Assembly: GCF_039545035.1 (NCBI RefSeq)
Contig: NZ_BAABRO010000001.1
Span: 1-64,000 of the forward strand
Source of the DNA: Novipirellula caenicola
GTDB lineage: Bacteria; Planctomycetota; Planctomycetia; Pirellulales; Pirellulaceae
Reading direction: 5' to 3'
Length of the DNA stretch: 64,000 nucleotides
Under the pieces are notes generated by a model. The model saw nothing but the letters and a program-made list of their open reading frames with translations. It did no database searches and had not been told where the DNA came from. Below are positions 26,923-35,739 of the stretch, piece after piece. Each line of letters begins with the position of its first letter. The stretch's first letter is position 1. The translations under genes were made by a program, and so were the position numbers.

Positions 26923-27105
26923 ATGAAGACTCTATCGATTGCCCTTTTTCTGTTCTTTGGCTCGGTCATGTGTGGATGCGACGACGCGACCAATCGAACC
27001 GTTACCGAAGATGCCGATGCGAAAGCAATCGCCGACTACGAAGCCGCACTCGCCGCGGCGACGGCCGATGTCTCGGATGAAGAAATGACCGAAGAAGAAG
27101 AATAA
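26923..27105 (+). CDS. Small acidic lipoprotein following DUF1559
   Basis: 60 residues with an ATG start. Signal sequence MKTLSIALFLFFGSVMCGC with the lipidated cysteine most likely Cys19. The mature part is strongly acidic ('TEDADAKAIADYEAALAAA', then 'SDEEMTEEEE'). Such short lipoproteins are typically found directly behind DUF1559 genes in planctomycetes. Role unknown; it may assist or retain the pseudopilin. Followed by two hairpins, the second a good intrinsic terminator. Confidence 0.85.
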   Translation: MKTLSIALFLFFGSVMCGCDDATNRTVTEDADAKAIADYEAALAAATADVSDEEMTEEEE

Positions 27106-27119
27106 CATCGTCGCTAGGC

Positions 27120-27140
27120 GGCGAATCTTTCTGATTCGCC
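27120..27140 (+). terminator. Short hairpin after the lipoprotein gene
   Basis: GGCGAATC (27120-27127) pairs with GATTCGCC (27133-27140) with a 5-base loop, 15 bases after the stop. No T-run follows. Confidence 0.5.
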
Positions 27141-27177
27141 ATCTGCGAGTTGACGTGCTGAGTTCATCGCCGACGGT

Positions 27178-27232
27178 GGCCTGCAAATTAGAACCAGATT
27201 CTAAATTGCAGGCCCCTTCGGCGTTTTTTTTT
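27178..27232 (+). terminator. Intrinsic terminator of the DUF1559-lipoprotein unit
   Basis: GGCCTGCAAATTAGAA pairs with TTCTAAATTGCAGGCC with one bulge, followed by CCTTCGGCG and a run of nine T (27224-27232). This is the clearest rho-independent terminator in the window. Confidence 0.85.
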
Positions 27233-27469
27233 GACTTGGCAATCTCATGATCCCACGCATGCGGCAGCGAATAAACGCGTCGACAAACCCGGCCGCGTGC
27301 GTGCTGCAACAAGTGGGACTGCGATGCCAAAGCGAGGGCGTTTTAGGATCCGCTTTGAAACAACTTCGTCATTTCAAAATGTTTCCCGAACGACATGAAC
27401 CCTCCGGTGGCTTTAGAGCCGTGCCGCTAAAGCTTTACTGGAATGAGCGTAGCTCGACCAGCTTCAAAG

Positions 27470-27604
27470 GTAGTGGACAAGGCTACGCGTCCGAGCGTTG
27501 GATGTAGTGGACGAGGCTACGAGTCCGAGCGATGGATGTAGTGGACGAGGCTACGAGTCCGAGCGACTTGTTGGCGCGGCGGGACTCGTTGCCTCGTCCA
27601 CTAC
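27470..27604. repeat. 34-bp tandem repeat with an inverted partial copy
   Basis: Three tandem copies start at 27470, 27504 and 27538 (GTAGTGGACGAGGCTACGAG plus TCCGAGCGATGGAT). At 27583-27604 an inverted relative (GACTCGTTGCCTCGTCCACT) can pair with any of them. There is no gene between 27106 and 27672. Confidence 0.85.
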
Positions 27605-27672
27605 AGAGAAGACACTTCACCCGCGTGATTGGTAACAAAGACCGAATGACGAAGTTGTTTCCGAACTGTACC

Positions 27673-29913
27673 TTAGGATGGATCGTCGGGTTCGTTGGCC
27701 AGTTGTGTTAGATCCAACGTGGCTTCCACGGCGGCGGAAGCGTTTGTGGAGACGTCACTGCGACTGGTAGCGCCGGAGCTTCGTTCGTGGCGTCCCCACC
27801 ATCGGTCGCCGTCTTCCATTGTCCAGCGTTTCGCTTCTTTGCAACGCAACAGCAATTGTGCGAGATCACGCGCCGTCTGCGGTCGCTTGGCCCGCGACTT
27901 TTCAAGACAGCTCAAAATTGCATCTTCCAGATCACTCGAAACATGGGTGTTGCCGCGGTTCGATGGAGGCACTGGTGCTTCGTCGATATGTTTTTGACAC
28001 AATTCCGTTAACCCGTCCGCCGCGAAGACGGGTTCTCCGGTCAGCAGAAAATAGGCGACCGCGCCGACGGCGTAGATATCGGTGCGAGCATCGACCGACA
28101 GCGGCGCTTGGATTGCTTCGGGGGACATGTAAAGCGGCGTCCCGGTCAGCGTCCCCCTACCTTGCATCGCGACCGGCGTTTGCGGTTCCATTGCTTTGAC
28201 CAAACCGAAATCGAGCACTTTGACCACGTCGGGTTCACAGCCGCGGCGGTTCAACATCACGTTGGCGGGTTTGATGTCGCGATGCACCAGGCCTTTAGAA
28301 TGCGCCTCGTAAAGCGAGTTGCAGATTTGCAGCAGAATGTGAATCACACGCGATTCGGGCTGGGGACCATATTTGCGAACGAGTTCTTGCAAATCGATGC
28401 CATCAAGGTATTCCATCGCATAATAAAACACCCCTTCGGGCGTGCGACCATAGTCGTAGATCGCAATCGTATTGAAATGATTCAATTGGCAAGTGATCTG
28501 GACTTCGCGTTCAAAATGTTTGATTGAGTTTTCATCGATACGATCGGCATGCAATAGCTTGATCGCGGTGGGCCGCCGCATCATTGAATGCCGACCTTTG
28601 TAGACGACCCCCATGCCTCCTTCGCCAAGTTTGCCTTCGAGGGTGTACTGGCCTAATTGCTGCGCTTCGATCACCGCCGCACGGGCTTGCCGTTGCAGGC
28701 GAGCGACCACGACCATGAAAACGAAGATTGCGATCGCGCTAAGGATCAACAGCAGGTAGATCAATAGAAACGTTCGCTGCAAAATCACCAAAGGTCGGAA
28801 CGCTTGGGCCGCTTCGACCTCGGTGGTCACGCCGATTCCATATTTTGGCATCCAAGTCCAAGCGCCGATCACGGTCACCCCGCGATAGTCACGGTAACCA
28901 TCAACGTCGATTCCGGAGCCTCCGGCGAGTGCCTCTGCTGCATTTTTGGTCAGCGGCAACTGCGATCGCCGCACCTCTGGACGATCGCCTTGCGTCATAT
29001 CGACACCGGGGTCACGCACCATCAATTCAAGCATCGATCGAGACTGCGGGCGATCAGGCAACAAGCCGAGCAGAATCAATTGCTCATCAAACCGACTGTT
29101 CGAGATCATTAGGCCTTCGGAATCAAAGGCATAGGTTTCGCCCGACGATCCAACTTGGCCGAGTTGCAGGATTTGAGTGAATTCGCGGTCGGGCCGAATC
29201 TGCATTCCCAACACGCCGATGATTTGGAACGACGTGTCGCGGATCGGGGCGCAGACGTACATCGTGGGAACCCCCATGCGATTGCGTCCGTCGTCACTTT
29301 TCAGCATCACCACGCTGGGAAAGGGGGGCGAGACAATCGTATCGCCATCAAGCGCGCGGTCCAAGAACGATTCGTACTCGGGGATGTCTTGTTCGCCAAT
29401 CAAGGCCGCATGCGACGAGGACACGATGCGTTTCGATTTGTCGGCGACGATGAATCCAACGTAGTCATGCGCCGCCATCGCGGCCGCCAATTCGGTGGCC
29501 AATTGCGAATGCAAATCCTTTGCGCTACCGCCACTCGGCGACGAGTTCGTGACCGCACCAGGCTGCAGAATCTGGTAGACCGTTTGCCGGACTTGAGCGT
29601 CGTTTGCCAACGATTCGGCGGTCGATTCTTGGACCGCGAACCATTTTTTGAGCATCTCGGTTTCCAGCGTCACCAATGACTGAAGCCCCGAACTGACGTT
29701 GGCTTTGATCGTGGTTTCGATCGCGTGCCGGACGCCGAAACCGATCACCGACAGGATCAGCACGGCGATGATGGGCCAAATCCAAAGCTTTTCTTTTAGG
29801 AACACGCCGGTTCGCGTCACCGTGTTCGAAATGCTTCGCGAGGCCCACGTCATGTGAGCCTGCGGCGCGGTCGATGGACGGGTCGAGCGTCGAAACAGAT
29901 TGAGCGGATTCAT
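27673..29913 (-). CDS. Transmembrane Ser/Thr kinase with extracytoplasmic Cache sensor
   Basis: 746 residues with an ATG start. Helix 1 ('IWPIIAVLILSVIGFGV', ~45-62) and helix 2 ('LLIYLLLILSAIAIFVFMVVVA', ~385-407) bracket a ~320-residue extracytoplasmic dCache-like domain ('GFIVADKSKRIVSSSHAALIG', 'MYVCAPIRDTSFQIIGVLGM', 'GETYAFDSEGLMISNSRF'). The Hanks kinase follows from ~425: 'LGEGGMGVVYKGRH', invariant Lys in AIKLLHADR, HRDIKPANV (~542) and LDFGLVK (~566). All catalytic residues are present. The topology (sensor first, kinase C-terminal) is the reverse of PknB. It should phosphorylate cytoplasmic targets in response to a small ligand. Confidence 0.93.
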   Translation of the reverse strand: MNPLNLFRRSTRPSTAPQAHMTWASRSISNTVTRTGVFLKEKLWIWPIIAVLILSVIGFGVRHAIETTIKANVSSGLQSLVTLETEMLKKWFAVQESTAESLANDAQVRQTVYQILQPGAVTNSSPSGGSAKDLHSQLATELAAAMAAHDYVGFIVADKSKRIVSSSHAALIGEQDIPEYESFLDRALDGDTIVSPPFPSVVMLKSDDGRNRMGVPTMYVCAPIRDTSFQIIGVLGMQIRPDREFTQILQLGQVGSSGETYAFDSEGLMISNSRFDEQLILLGLLPDRPQSRSMLELMVRDPGVDMTQGDRPEVRRSQLPLTKNAAEALAGGSGIDVDGYRDYRGVTVIGAWTWMPKYGIGVTTEVEAAQAFRPLVILQRTFLLIYLLLILSAIAIFVFMVVVARLQRQARAAVIEAQQLGQYTLEGKLGEGGMGVVYKGRHSMMRRPTAIKLLHADRIDENSIKHFEREVQITCQLNHFNTIAIYDYGRTPEGVFYYAMEYLDGIDLQELVRKYGPQPESRVIHILLQICNSLYEAHSKGLVHRDIKPANVMLNRRGCEPDVVKVLDFGLVKAMEPQTPVAMQGRGTLTGTPLYMSPEAIQAPLSVDARTDIYAVGAVAYFLLTGEPVFAADGLTELCQKHIDEAPVPPSNRGNTHVSSDLEDAILSCLEKSRAKRPQTARDLAQLLLRCKEAKRWTMEDGDRWWGRHERSSGATSRSDVSTNASAAVEATLDLTQLANEPDDPS

Positions 29914-30086
29914 AGAAGCATGCTAGGCACGGCGTCGGCGTCACATGGCGACTCAAGCGAGTCGCCATGCGAATAGGTTTCAGAAGCCTCTAGCGTAATC
30001 AAAAATCTTTTGGTCGCTTGAGGTTTGGTCGCTCGAGGAAGGACGAGGTGGGCAACCAACCACACAGTGCCAGGCGAGATCAGCGG

Positions 30087-30932
30087 TCAATCAAGCAATT
30101 CACCCTTCAACTTATTGAGCAGCTCGATGGCGTGGCTGATCTCTTGCTTTTGGCGTTCGGGGTCTTGGGGGATTTCGCGTTCGATGGTCAGCGGGCCGGT
30201 GTAGCCGATCTCTTTCAGCGTTTGCAGGTACTTGCGAATGTCGACGGCACCCTCACCCAGCGGAACTTCGGCTCCCCAGGTTTTTCCAGGTTGGTCGCTC
30301 CAAGTGGCATCCTTGCAGTGGATACTGCGAACATGCTTGGCCACCTTTTTCAACGCATCGATCGGTTCACCGCTGCCGTAGAGAATCATGTTGGCAGGGT
30401 CGAAATTGATCTTTAGGTTTTCGCGTTTGACTTGCTGAATAAATTCGAGCAACCCTTCGGCTGTTTCCTGGCCGGTTTCCAGATGCAGGTATTGATGGTT
30501 GTCGCTGCAATGGTCGCACAGTTTTCGGGTAACCTCGACGATTTCGGCATAGCCTTCGTCGCTGGAATCCTCGGGCACAAACCCCAAATGCAATGCGACG
30601 GTATCGCAACCGAGTTGCTTGGCAAAGTCCGAGATTTCGCACATTTCTTGCAGGCGACTTTGCCGCGTTTCAGCGGGCACCAGACCGATGGTTTTGACGA
30701 CGGTTGGAATGTCTGCGTAGCTTTCGCCCTCGAAACCACCGAAGATTGCGGTACAGCGGACACCGAGTTCGCCCAGCTGGGCTCGTAGCGACTCGGCCGT
30801 TTCCGCGGTCCGATTGTCTCGATGGGGGGCATGCAATTGAATCGTGGGAACTTTCAATTCCGAGATCACGTTCCAACCGACTCCGAGTCCCGCATCGACT
30901 GAAGCGAACACACCGATGGGCCAAGTTTCCAT
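30087..30932 (-). CDS. Sugar phosphate isomerase/epimerase-like TIM barrel
   Basis: 281 residues from the ATG at 30932; upstream sequence in frame is not protein-like. Matches the AP-endonuclease-2-like / xylose isomerase-like fold: 'VPTIQLHAP', 'CTAIFGGFEGES', 'TVALHLGFVPED', 'YLHLETGQETAEGLLEFI', 'NFDPANMILYG', 'VRSIHCKDATWSD', 'LGEGAVDIRKYLQTLKEIGY'. The Glu, Asp and His metal ligands of the family can be seen (ETG, DPAN, HCKD, REI). No signal peptide, so cytoplasmic. Likely isomerase or epimerase of a sugar or inositol derivative; substrate unknown. Confidence 0.88.
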   Translation of the reverse strand: METWPIGVFASVDAGLGVGWNVISELKVPTIQLHAPHRDNRTAETAESLRAQLGELGVRCTAIFGGFEGESYADIPTVVKTIGLVPAETRQSRLQEMCEISDFAKQLGCDTVALHLGFVPEDSSDEGYAEIVEVTRKLCDHCSDNHQYLHLETGQETAEGLLEFIQQVKRENLKINFDPANMILYGSGEPIDALKKVAKHVRSIHCKDATWSDQPGKTWGAEVPLGEGAVDIRKYLQTLKEIGYTGPLTIEREIPQDPERQKQEISHAIELLNKLKGELLD

Positions 30933-31173
30933 GATTGAATCTCTATAGCAAAAAGGACGTAAGTGGTGATAGCACAGCCTAATGCGTTGCCGCGGCGAAA
31001 ACAATCATATGCGTCGATTGCGGCTTTGGCTGCCTGAATCCGCCGATCCAATTGCTGCTGCCCCCAAACGCAAAATCACGATAGAATGGTAAACAGAATC
31101 GGGCCCGGATCACCTCTCGTTTCGCGGATGGCTCGCCGCACACTTTCTCTTCCCATCGTAGTAGCCAAGCGAC

Positions 31174-31773
31174 ATGCAGAACCAAGACGACGCGAACATG
31201 ACGGATTCGCTCAACACTCGCGAGCAACAAAGCTTGTGGGCCCAAAATCACGGCAATGTGCTGATGATGTTTTTGGCGGGATTGATCGTATTGGGTTCGG
31301 CGATCTTGCTGTATCGGCAATCGCGGTTCGTCGCGCCGCGGTTCCCACAAACGTCGCTGATCGGTGATGCCAACTTGCTGAACCAAGCGTCCGGTGAGGG
31401 GTACTCGCAAGCAAACGGTTTTGTCTCGCTGATCGTCACCGGAGCAGACCAAGAAGAGGGGAACTTGATCGTGGCCGTCTATGATTCGGCGGAATCATTT
31501 GCGAATCGAGCAAATCCGCTGATGACCGAGCAAACGACGCTTCGTAGCGGAACGGCAGAGTTGCAGTTGCCGCTTGGGGATATCGGCTCGGAGATCGCCA
31601 TCGTCGCGTTCGAAGACGCCAATGCAAACGGGGAATTTGATCCCAAGTCGGGAGAGCGAATCGGGTTCTCAGGGTCACTCGAGCGTAGCGAGATGGACGC
31701 GGACGATGCGTTTGCAAAAGCGATGTTGCAGCGCCCTTTTGCGACCGAAGCCTTGATGATCGAGCTGCGTTAA
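31174..31773 (+). CDS. Membrane-anchored DUF2141 protein
   Basis: 199 residues. An N-terminal soluble stub of ~28 residues precedes one helix ('VLMMFLAGLIVLGSAILLY'). Residues ~80-199 match DUF2141: 'LIVAVYDSAESFANRANPL', 'EIAIVAFEDANANGEFD' (the calcium-like D-x-N-x-N-G motif of the family), 'ERIGFSG', and a late 'ATEALMIEL'. The domain is probably periplasmic. Divergent from the TIM-barrel gene. Function unknown. Confidence 0.85.
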   Translation: MQNQDDANMTDSLNTREQQSLWAQNHGNVLMMFLAGLIVLGSAILLYRQSRFVAPRFPQTSLIGDANLLNQASGEGYSQANGFVSLIVTGADQEEGNLIVAVYDSAESFANRANPLMTEQTTLRSGTAELQLPLGDIGSEIAIVAFEDANANGEFDPKSGERIGFSGSLERSEMDADDAFAKAMLQRPFATEALMIELR

Positions 31774-31846
31774 GACCACCGCGTTGTGCAAACACGCTTG
31801 CGACGGTTGCCGGCACGCGGCACCAAGGGCCGGTGGCCAATATCGT

Positions 31847-33214
31847 CTACTTCGATCGTGATTGCATCCACGACGCGTACTCGATGACCGTCACACGGCC
31901 GTCGCGATTTCCGTCTGCAGCAGCGGGACTCATCAACATCGTCGACCATTCGGACGCGGTCAACGCTTGATCCTTGTTCTTGTCGTAGCGTGAAATAATT
32001 CGCTCGGCATACTTGATCAATTTCTCGTCTGGTTTGGCTCCCGATACGCTCGCTGATGATGTCGAGGACGATGCCGAAGCAGAACCCGAAGAGCTCGAGG
32101 AACTCGTCGATGCGGTTTGAGTCGATGTGTGCGTGCCCATCTCGACCGCTTGCCGCGCCTCTTCAAGCGTGATGATGCCATCGCCATTCAGATCAGAGCG
32201 AAAAAATTCAGCGACCTTTTCGTCGGACCATTCGCTGGCGAATTCCGCCATTTCGACTTGCCCATCCCCGTTTGCGTCTTTGTCGGCAAAGAATCCAGGC
32301 GTGCCTTCGGGCAGCGAACCAGTGGAAACGATGCGATACGATTTGCGTCCATTGTAATAATCAACGTCTTCGACCGTTTTTTTGCGGTCTTGGTCACGTC
32401 GACGGCTTTCTTCGCGTCGCCGCTCGGCTTCGTTCACTTCGCTGACTTCGCGTCGTCGTGCGTAGCGAACTGCCAATTCGTCTGCGGAAAGCCGGCCATC
32501 GCGGTTACGGTCGAAATCGAGGGGATCGCCACCAAAACGTCCGCGTGCCAATTCTTCTTTGCTGAGGTAACCATCGCGATTGCGATCGTACTCGCGCATT
32601 CGCTCGGCGGCTTCCTGTTTGTCTTTATCGCTGATTGCCACCGACATCATTTCAGAAGCGGCACCAAAACCGAGCAGTGGCACCGGATCGATTTCGACAC
32701 CGAATCCAGGAACCAACAATTCTGCGGTCCAAGCTTCCTCGCTGCTATTGCGGCTGCTGCCTCGGTCGCGATCGCGATCACGGTCTCCGCCACCCCCTTC
32801 GCGTTCTTCACGCATCCGCTCGAACGCTTTGGTGATTTTGTCCAAAGGAACGGGTCTGCCGGGAACGACGCTGCTGTCGCTCTGCTGAACCCGACTGATG
32901 ATAAATTGGGCTGGTCCCTGTTGCTCATCCGGATCGAGCACCCCGTTTCCGTTGGTATCCAAACGCTGCAACATCGATGCGGGATCAAAACCACCGCGGC
33001 CGCCCCCGGGAGGCCCACCTCGGCCTCGGTCACCGCCGCCACGGTCACCCCCGCCGCGATCACCACGATCCCCACCGCCACGGTCGCCGCGATCGCCACG
33101 GTCCCCTCCACCTCGGCCCCGATCGGGACCTTGGCCCAGCGCCGGCGCGGATAGCCCGGCAGCGGATGCTAGCGAAATACAGAAAACGGCGGCGATATTG
33201 CGTGTAGTACTCAT
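31847..33214 (-). CDS. Secreted multi-EF-hand protein with RDRGG-rich linker
   Basis: 455 residues from the ATG at 33214, which gives a good signal peptide (MSTTRNIAAVFCISLASAAG). A Gly/Arg/Asp low-complexity segment (~25-75) precedes seven EF-hand-type calcium loops: DTNGNGVLDPDE, DRNRDGYLSKEE, DRNRDGRLSADE, DANGDGQVEMAE, DLNGDGIITLEE, DKNKDQALTASE and DGNRDGRVTVIE. A Ser-rich linker precedes the last two. It is an exported calcium-binding protein, probably structural or adhesive. It likely shares a transcript with the gene 33276-34022, 62 bases upstream. Confidence 0.9.
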   Translation of the reverse strand: MSTTRNIAAVFCISLASAAGLSAPALGQGPDRGRGGGDRGDRGDRGGGDRGDRGGGDRGGGDRGRGGPPGGGRGGFDPASMLQRLDTNGNGVLDPDEQQGPAQFIISRVQQSDSSVVPGRPVPLDKITKAFERMREEREGGGGDRDRDRDRGSSRNSSEEAWTAELLVPGFGVEIDPVPLLGFGAASEMMSVAISDKDKQEAAERMREYDRNRDGYLSKEELARGRFGGDPLDFDRNRDGRLSADELAVRYARRREVSEVNEAERRREESRRRDQDRKKTVEDVDYYNGRKSYRIVSTGSLPEGTPGFFADKDANGDGQVEMAEFASEWSDEKVAEFFRSDLNGDGIITLEEARQAVEMGTHTSTQTASTSSSSSSGSASASSSTSSASVSGAKPDEKLIKYAERIISRYDKNKDQALTASEWSTMLMSPAAADGNRDGRVTVIEYASWMQSRSK

Positions 33215-33275
33215 GCTTGATTGAACCGCGACGACAAGAAAAGGTTTCGCTGCGGATATTGTAATCAAACGTGGT

Positions 33276-34022
33276 TTATTCGCCGGAATCGCTCAGCGGG
33301 ACTTCGCTGTACAGCGCCAACATGCCACCGATCTCATCGATTTGTTCACGATCCTGCTGGCTGAGCGTTGAAATATACGTATGGCTCGATCGGAAGCGGT
33401 CGACTTGGATGCCGCGTCGGATTGTCAACGTGGTTTCGGTGGGGATTTTTCCGTCCGAGGCGATCCGCTGCGAGAGCGTCATACGGGCAAACGGAGGCAG
33501 CCCACGTCGATGCACCAAGTTCAACCGCGAGGCCAAATCGACGAATTGGCCGTATTGAACCGCCATTTCGGCGTCACTGGGGGTTTTCGTGCTCGTTTCA
33601 TAGCGTGCATCGCCATACGAAATCGAATATTTCGCCCCATCCACTTCGGGGATTGCGGCCACCCCGATGCGTTGTTGCTGTTCGCTGGTTTCGGCCGCCG
33701 CGCGTGCTTGGGCGGTGATTCGCACCAAATCTTCGGTATTGATCGTCGTTCGCGTCTTTTCCACGCGATCAAGCAAAATCACTCGCTTTCGATCGGGATC
33801 GTAGACCGTGACATAGCGGTCTTGAATTTCAGCCAAATCGTAGGTCAGATTGCCAGCAAACAGAATCAAGTGTTTTGCCGCGGGCTTTGAACTGGCATTT
33901 TCGTAGATTTCCGTGGTGACACGAAAATCGCCCGAGTAGCCGACGCCCCCTGTTGAAACGGCCAATACCATCGTTGCAAGCCAAATTGCCATTCGGTGAC
34001 GGTGCTTGTGCATGGGAAGCAT
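33276..34022 (-). CDS. Exported protein of unknown function
   Basis: 248 residues from the ATG at 34022 (or 34013), chosen because it gives a signal peptide ('MAIWLATMVLAVSTGGVGYSG'). The mature protein reads 'DFRVTTEIYENASSKPAAKHLILFAGNLTYDL', 'VTVYDPDRKRVILLDRVEKTRTTINTEDLVRIT', suggesting a periplasmic beta-rich domain related to uncharacterised planctomycete proteins. No catalytic motif. Upstream of, and likely co-transcribed with, the EF-hand gene. Confidence 0.75.
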   Translation of the reverse strand: MLPMHKHRHRMAIWLATMVLAVSTGGVGYSGDFRVTTEIYENASSKPAAKHLILFAGNLTYDLAEIQDRYVTVYDPDRKRVILLDRVEKTRTTINTEDLVRITAQARAAAETSEQQQRIGVAAIPEVDGAKYSISYGDARYETSTKTPSDAEMAVQYGQFVDLASRLNLVHRRGLPPFARMTLSQRIASDGKIPTETTLTIRRGIQVDRFRSSHTYISTLSQQDREQIDEIGGMLALYSEVPLSDSGE

Positions 34023-34380
34023 GACATTCTCGGGTACGATAACTAAAACGTCGAACAAGAAAACTGAAACGCCAACCCGATACATCGATTGAGGTTTCTG
34101 AGGATTCTGAGGCATCCACCTGGACGCTTTCACCGTCGACAGCGTAGAAAATACGCCGACGACACGTCCAGACCAACCCAAAACCTCACCGTCAACGATT
34201 GAGCCGCGGTCCAATAGCAGAAGACATGCCGGCCAAGCGACCCGAAAAACAGACGAGGGAAACGAGGGGACACGAATCCCGAGACGTCACGACATTGACG
34301 ACGATTCGTGCCGCTCCCTTGGCTCCTTTCGATTTTCCGGCGTGTGATTTATGCCCTCTTAAAAGTAAAGGCGATGGCCC

Positions 34381-35655
34381 ATGCGGCGCACCCTGCTTCT
34401 GATCCCACACGAAATCGCCGGATTGCCCATCTTTGGGTTTGGTTGGGCATTGATCCTGTTGGCGTTGGCCCTCGTAATTCGCGCCGTGATGATCCAACGT
34501 CGCGGAGGTTCGGTCGGCAGTTTTATTGCGACCGAAGGTTTGATGTGGGGACTGTTTGCGGCCGCCGTCGCGTTTATCCTGCCCAGCGTCGAACTCAAAA
34601 ACGTCGATGGCGAACCCGTCGGCATGGCGATCCGCGGCTACGGGGTGATGCTGCTGTTGGGGGTGTTGTCGGCCGTCGGATTGGCGATGATCCGCGCGAA
34701 ACGACGTGGGATCAATCCTGACGTGATTCTGAACATGGCACCATGGGTCTTTATCGGCGGCATTGGCGGCGCCCGATTGTTTTACGTGGTTCAGTATCAC
34801 GACCACTTTATCGGCGACTCGCTGGTCGAAACGGTGCGACGAATGTTGACGTTCACGGAAGGCGGATTGGTCGTTTACGGATCGTTCATCGGCGGCTTTT
34901 TGGCGGGCAGCTTCTACATCGTGCGTCATCACTTGCCGTTGCTGAAATTAGGCGACGCGATCGTGCCTTGTATGTTCCTTGGTTTGTTTTTCGGCCGCAT
35001 CGGCTGTTTGATGAACGGTTGTTGCTATGGCGGTCAATGCGAAGATTATTGGGCCGCACTTCACTTCCCGCCTGGCAGCCCGGTCTATCAAGACCAAGCA
35101 CTGCAGGGCGATCTGATTGGACTGCGTTTTGATCCGACATCGGGTGAGGTGTCCGAAGTTGCCAGCGACAGTCTGGCTGAGTTTGCGGGGATCAAAGTGG
35201 GCAGCGTTGTCGAACAGATCCGTTTGGACGACCGTTATCAAGCTGGTTTTTCAAAAGACCTGCCACGCGAACAATCGCCTCGCGGCGTGGTCGCCATGAT
35301 CGATGGAAAGATCTATCGCTGGACGCCTCAGCAGCTTCCGCAGCGGGCCATACCGGTACAACCGGCCCAACTGATTAGCAGCGTGTCAGGATTGAGTGTT
35401 TGTTTGCTGCTGTGCGCGTTGTCGTTGGTGTTGCGGCGAGACGGAGCGATCATGTTGCTAGGGTTCGCGGCCTACGCGGTGCTGCGGTTTGTGCTGGAAA
35501 TGATCCGCGTGGACGAGCAGGGACAATTTGGCACCGACCTTTCGATTTCTCAGTGGGTCAGCATCGGCGTCCTAATATGCACGACTGTGGCGGCAGTTTG
35601 GCTGTATCGCCGCAATCCGAGTGATGCAGGGCATTCGGTCGCCGAACCGACCTGA
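34381..35655 (+). CDS. lgt: Prolipoprotein diacylglyceryl transferase, enlarged
   Basis: 424 residues against about 290 in E. coli. Core motifs are present: 'GARLFYVVQYHD', 'EGGLVVYGSFIGG', and the signature 'FFGRIGCLMNGCCYGG', with the conserved Arg and Asn. The enzyme transfers diacylglycerol to the lipobox cysteine of prolipoproteins in the inner membrane. There is an N-terminal extension of ~75 residues with an extra pair of helices and an insertion of ~90 residues (about 245-335) that includes 'EFAGIKVGSVVEQIRLDD', which looks like part of a PDZ-type fold. Many lipoproteins in this window would be its substrates. Confidence 0.93.
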   Translation: MRRTLLLIPHEIAGLPIFGFGWALILLALALVIRAVMIQRRGGSVGSFIATEGLMWGLFAAAVAFILPSVELKNVDGEPVGMAIRGYGVMLLLGVLSAVGLAMIRAKRRGINPDVILNMAPWVFIGGIGGARLFYVVQYHDHFIGDSLVETVRRMLTFTEGGLVVYGSFIGGFLAGSFYIVRHHLPLLKLGDAIVPCMFLGLFFGRIGCLMNGCCYGGQCEDYWAALHFPPGSPVYQDQALQGDLIGLRFDPTSGEVSEVASDSLAEFAGIKVGSVVEQIRLDDRYQAGFSKDLPREQSPRGVVAMIDGKIYRWTPQQLPQRAIPVQPAQLISSVSGLSVCLLLCALSLVLRRDGAIMLLGFAAYAVLRFVLEMIRVDEQGQFGTDLSISQWVSIGVLICTTVAAVWLYRRNPSDAGHSVAEPT

Positions 35656-35739
35656 TCCGCGTTCATTGTGTCCTGACCCCGTAAAAATGGTATCCTTGTT
35701 TTGATAGGTCCCTCGCACGGATGAAGGTAATGGCGAGAA

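Noticed and set aside
32117-33154. 345-codon open frame on the plus strand
   Set aside because: It is antisense to the EF-hand gene, whose signal peptide and calcium loops are unmistakable; the opposite frame is open only because of the biased codon composition.
34192-34932. 246-codon minus-strand frame
   Set aside because: Lies antisense to lgt and encodes a His/Gln/Asp-rich sequence typical of a reversed high-GC gene.
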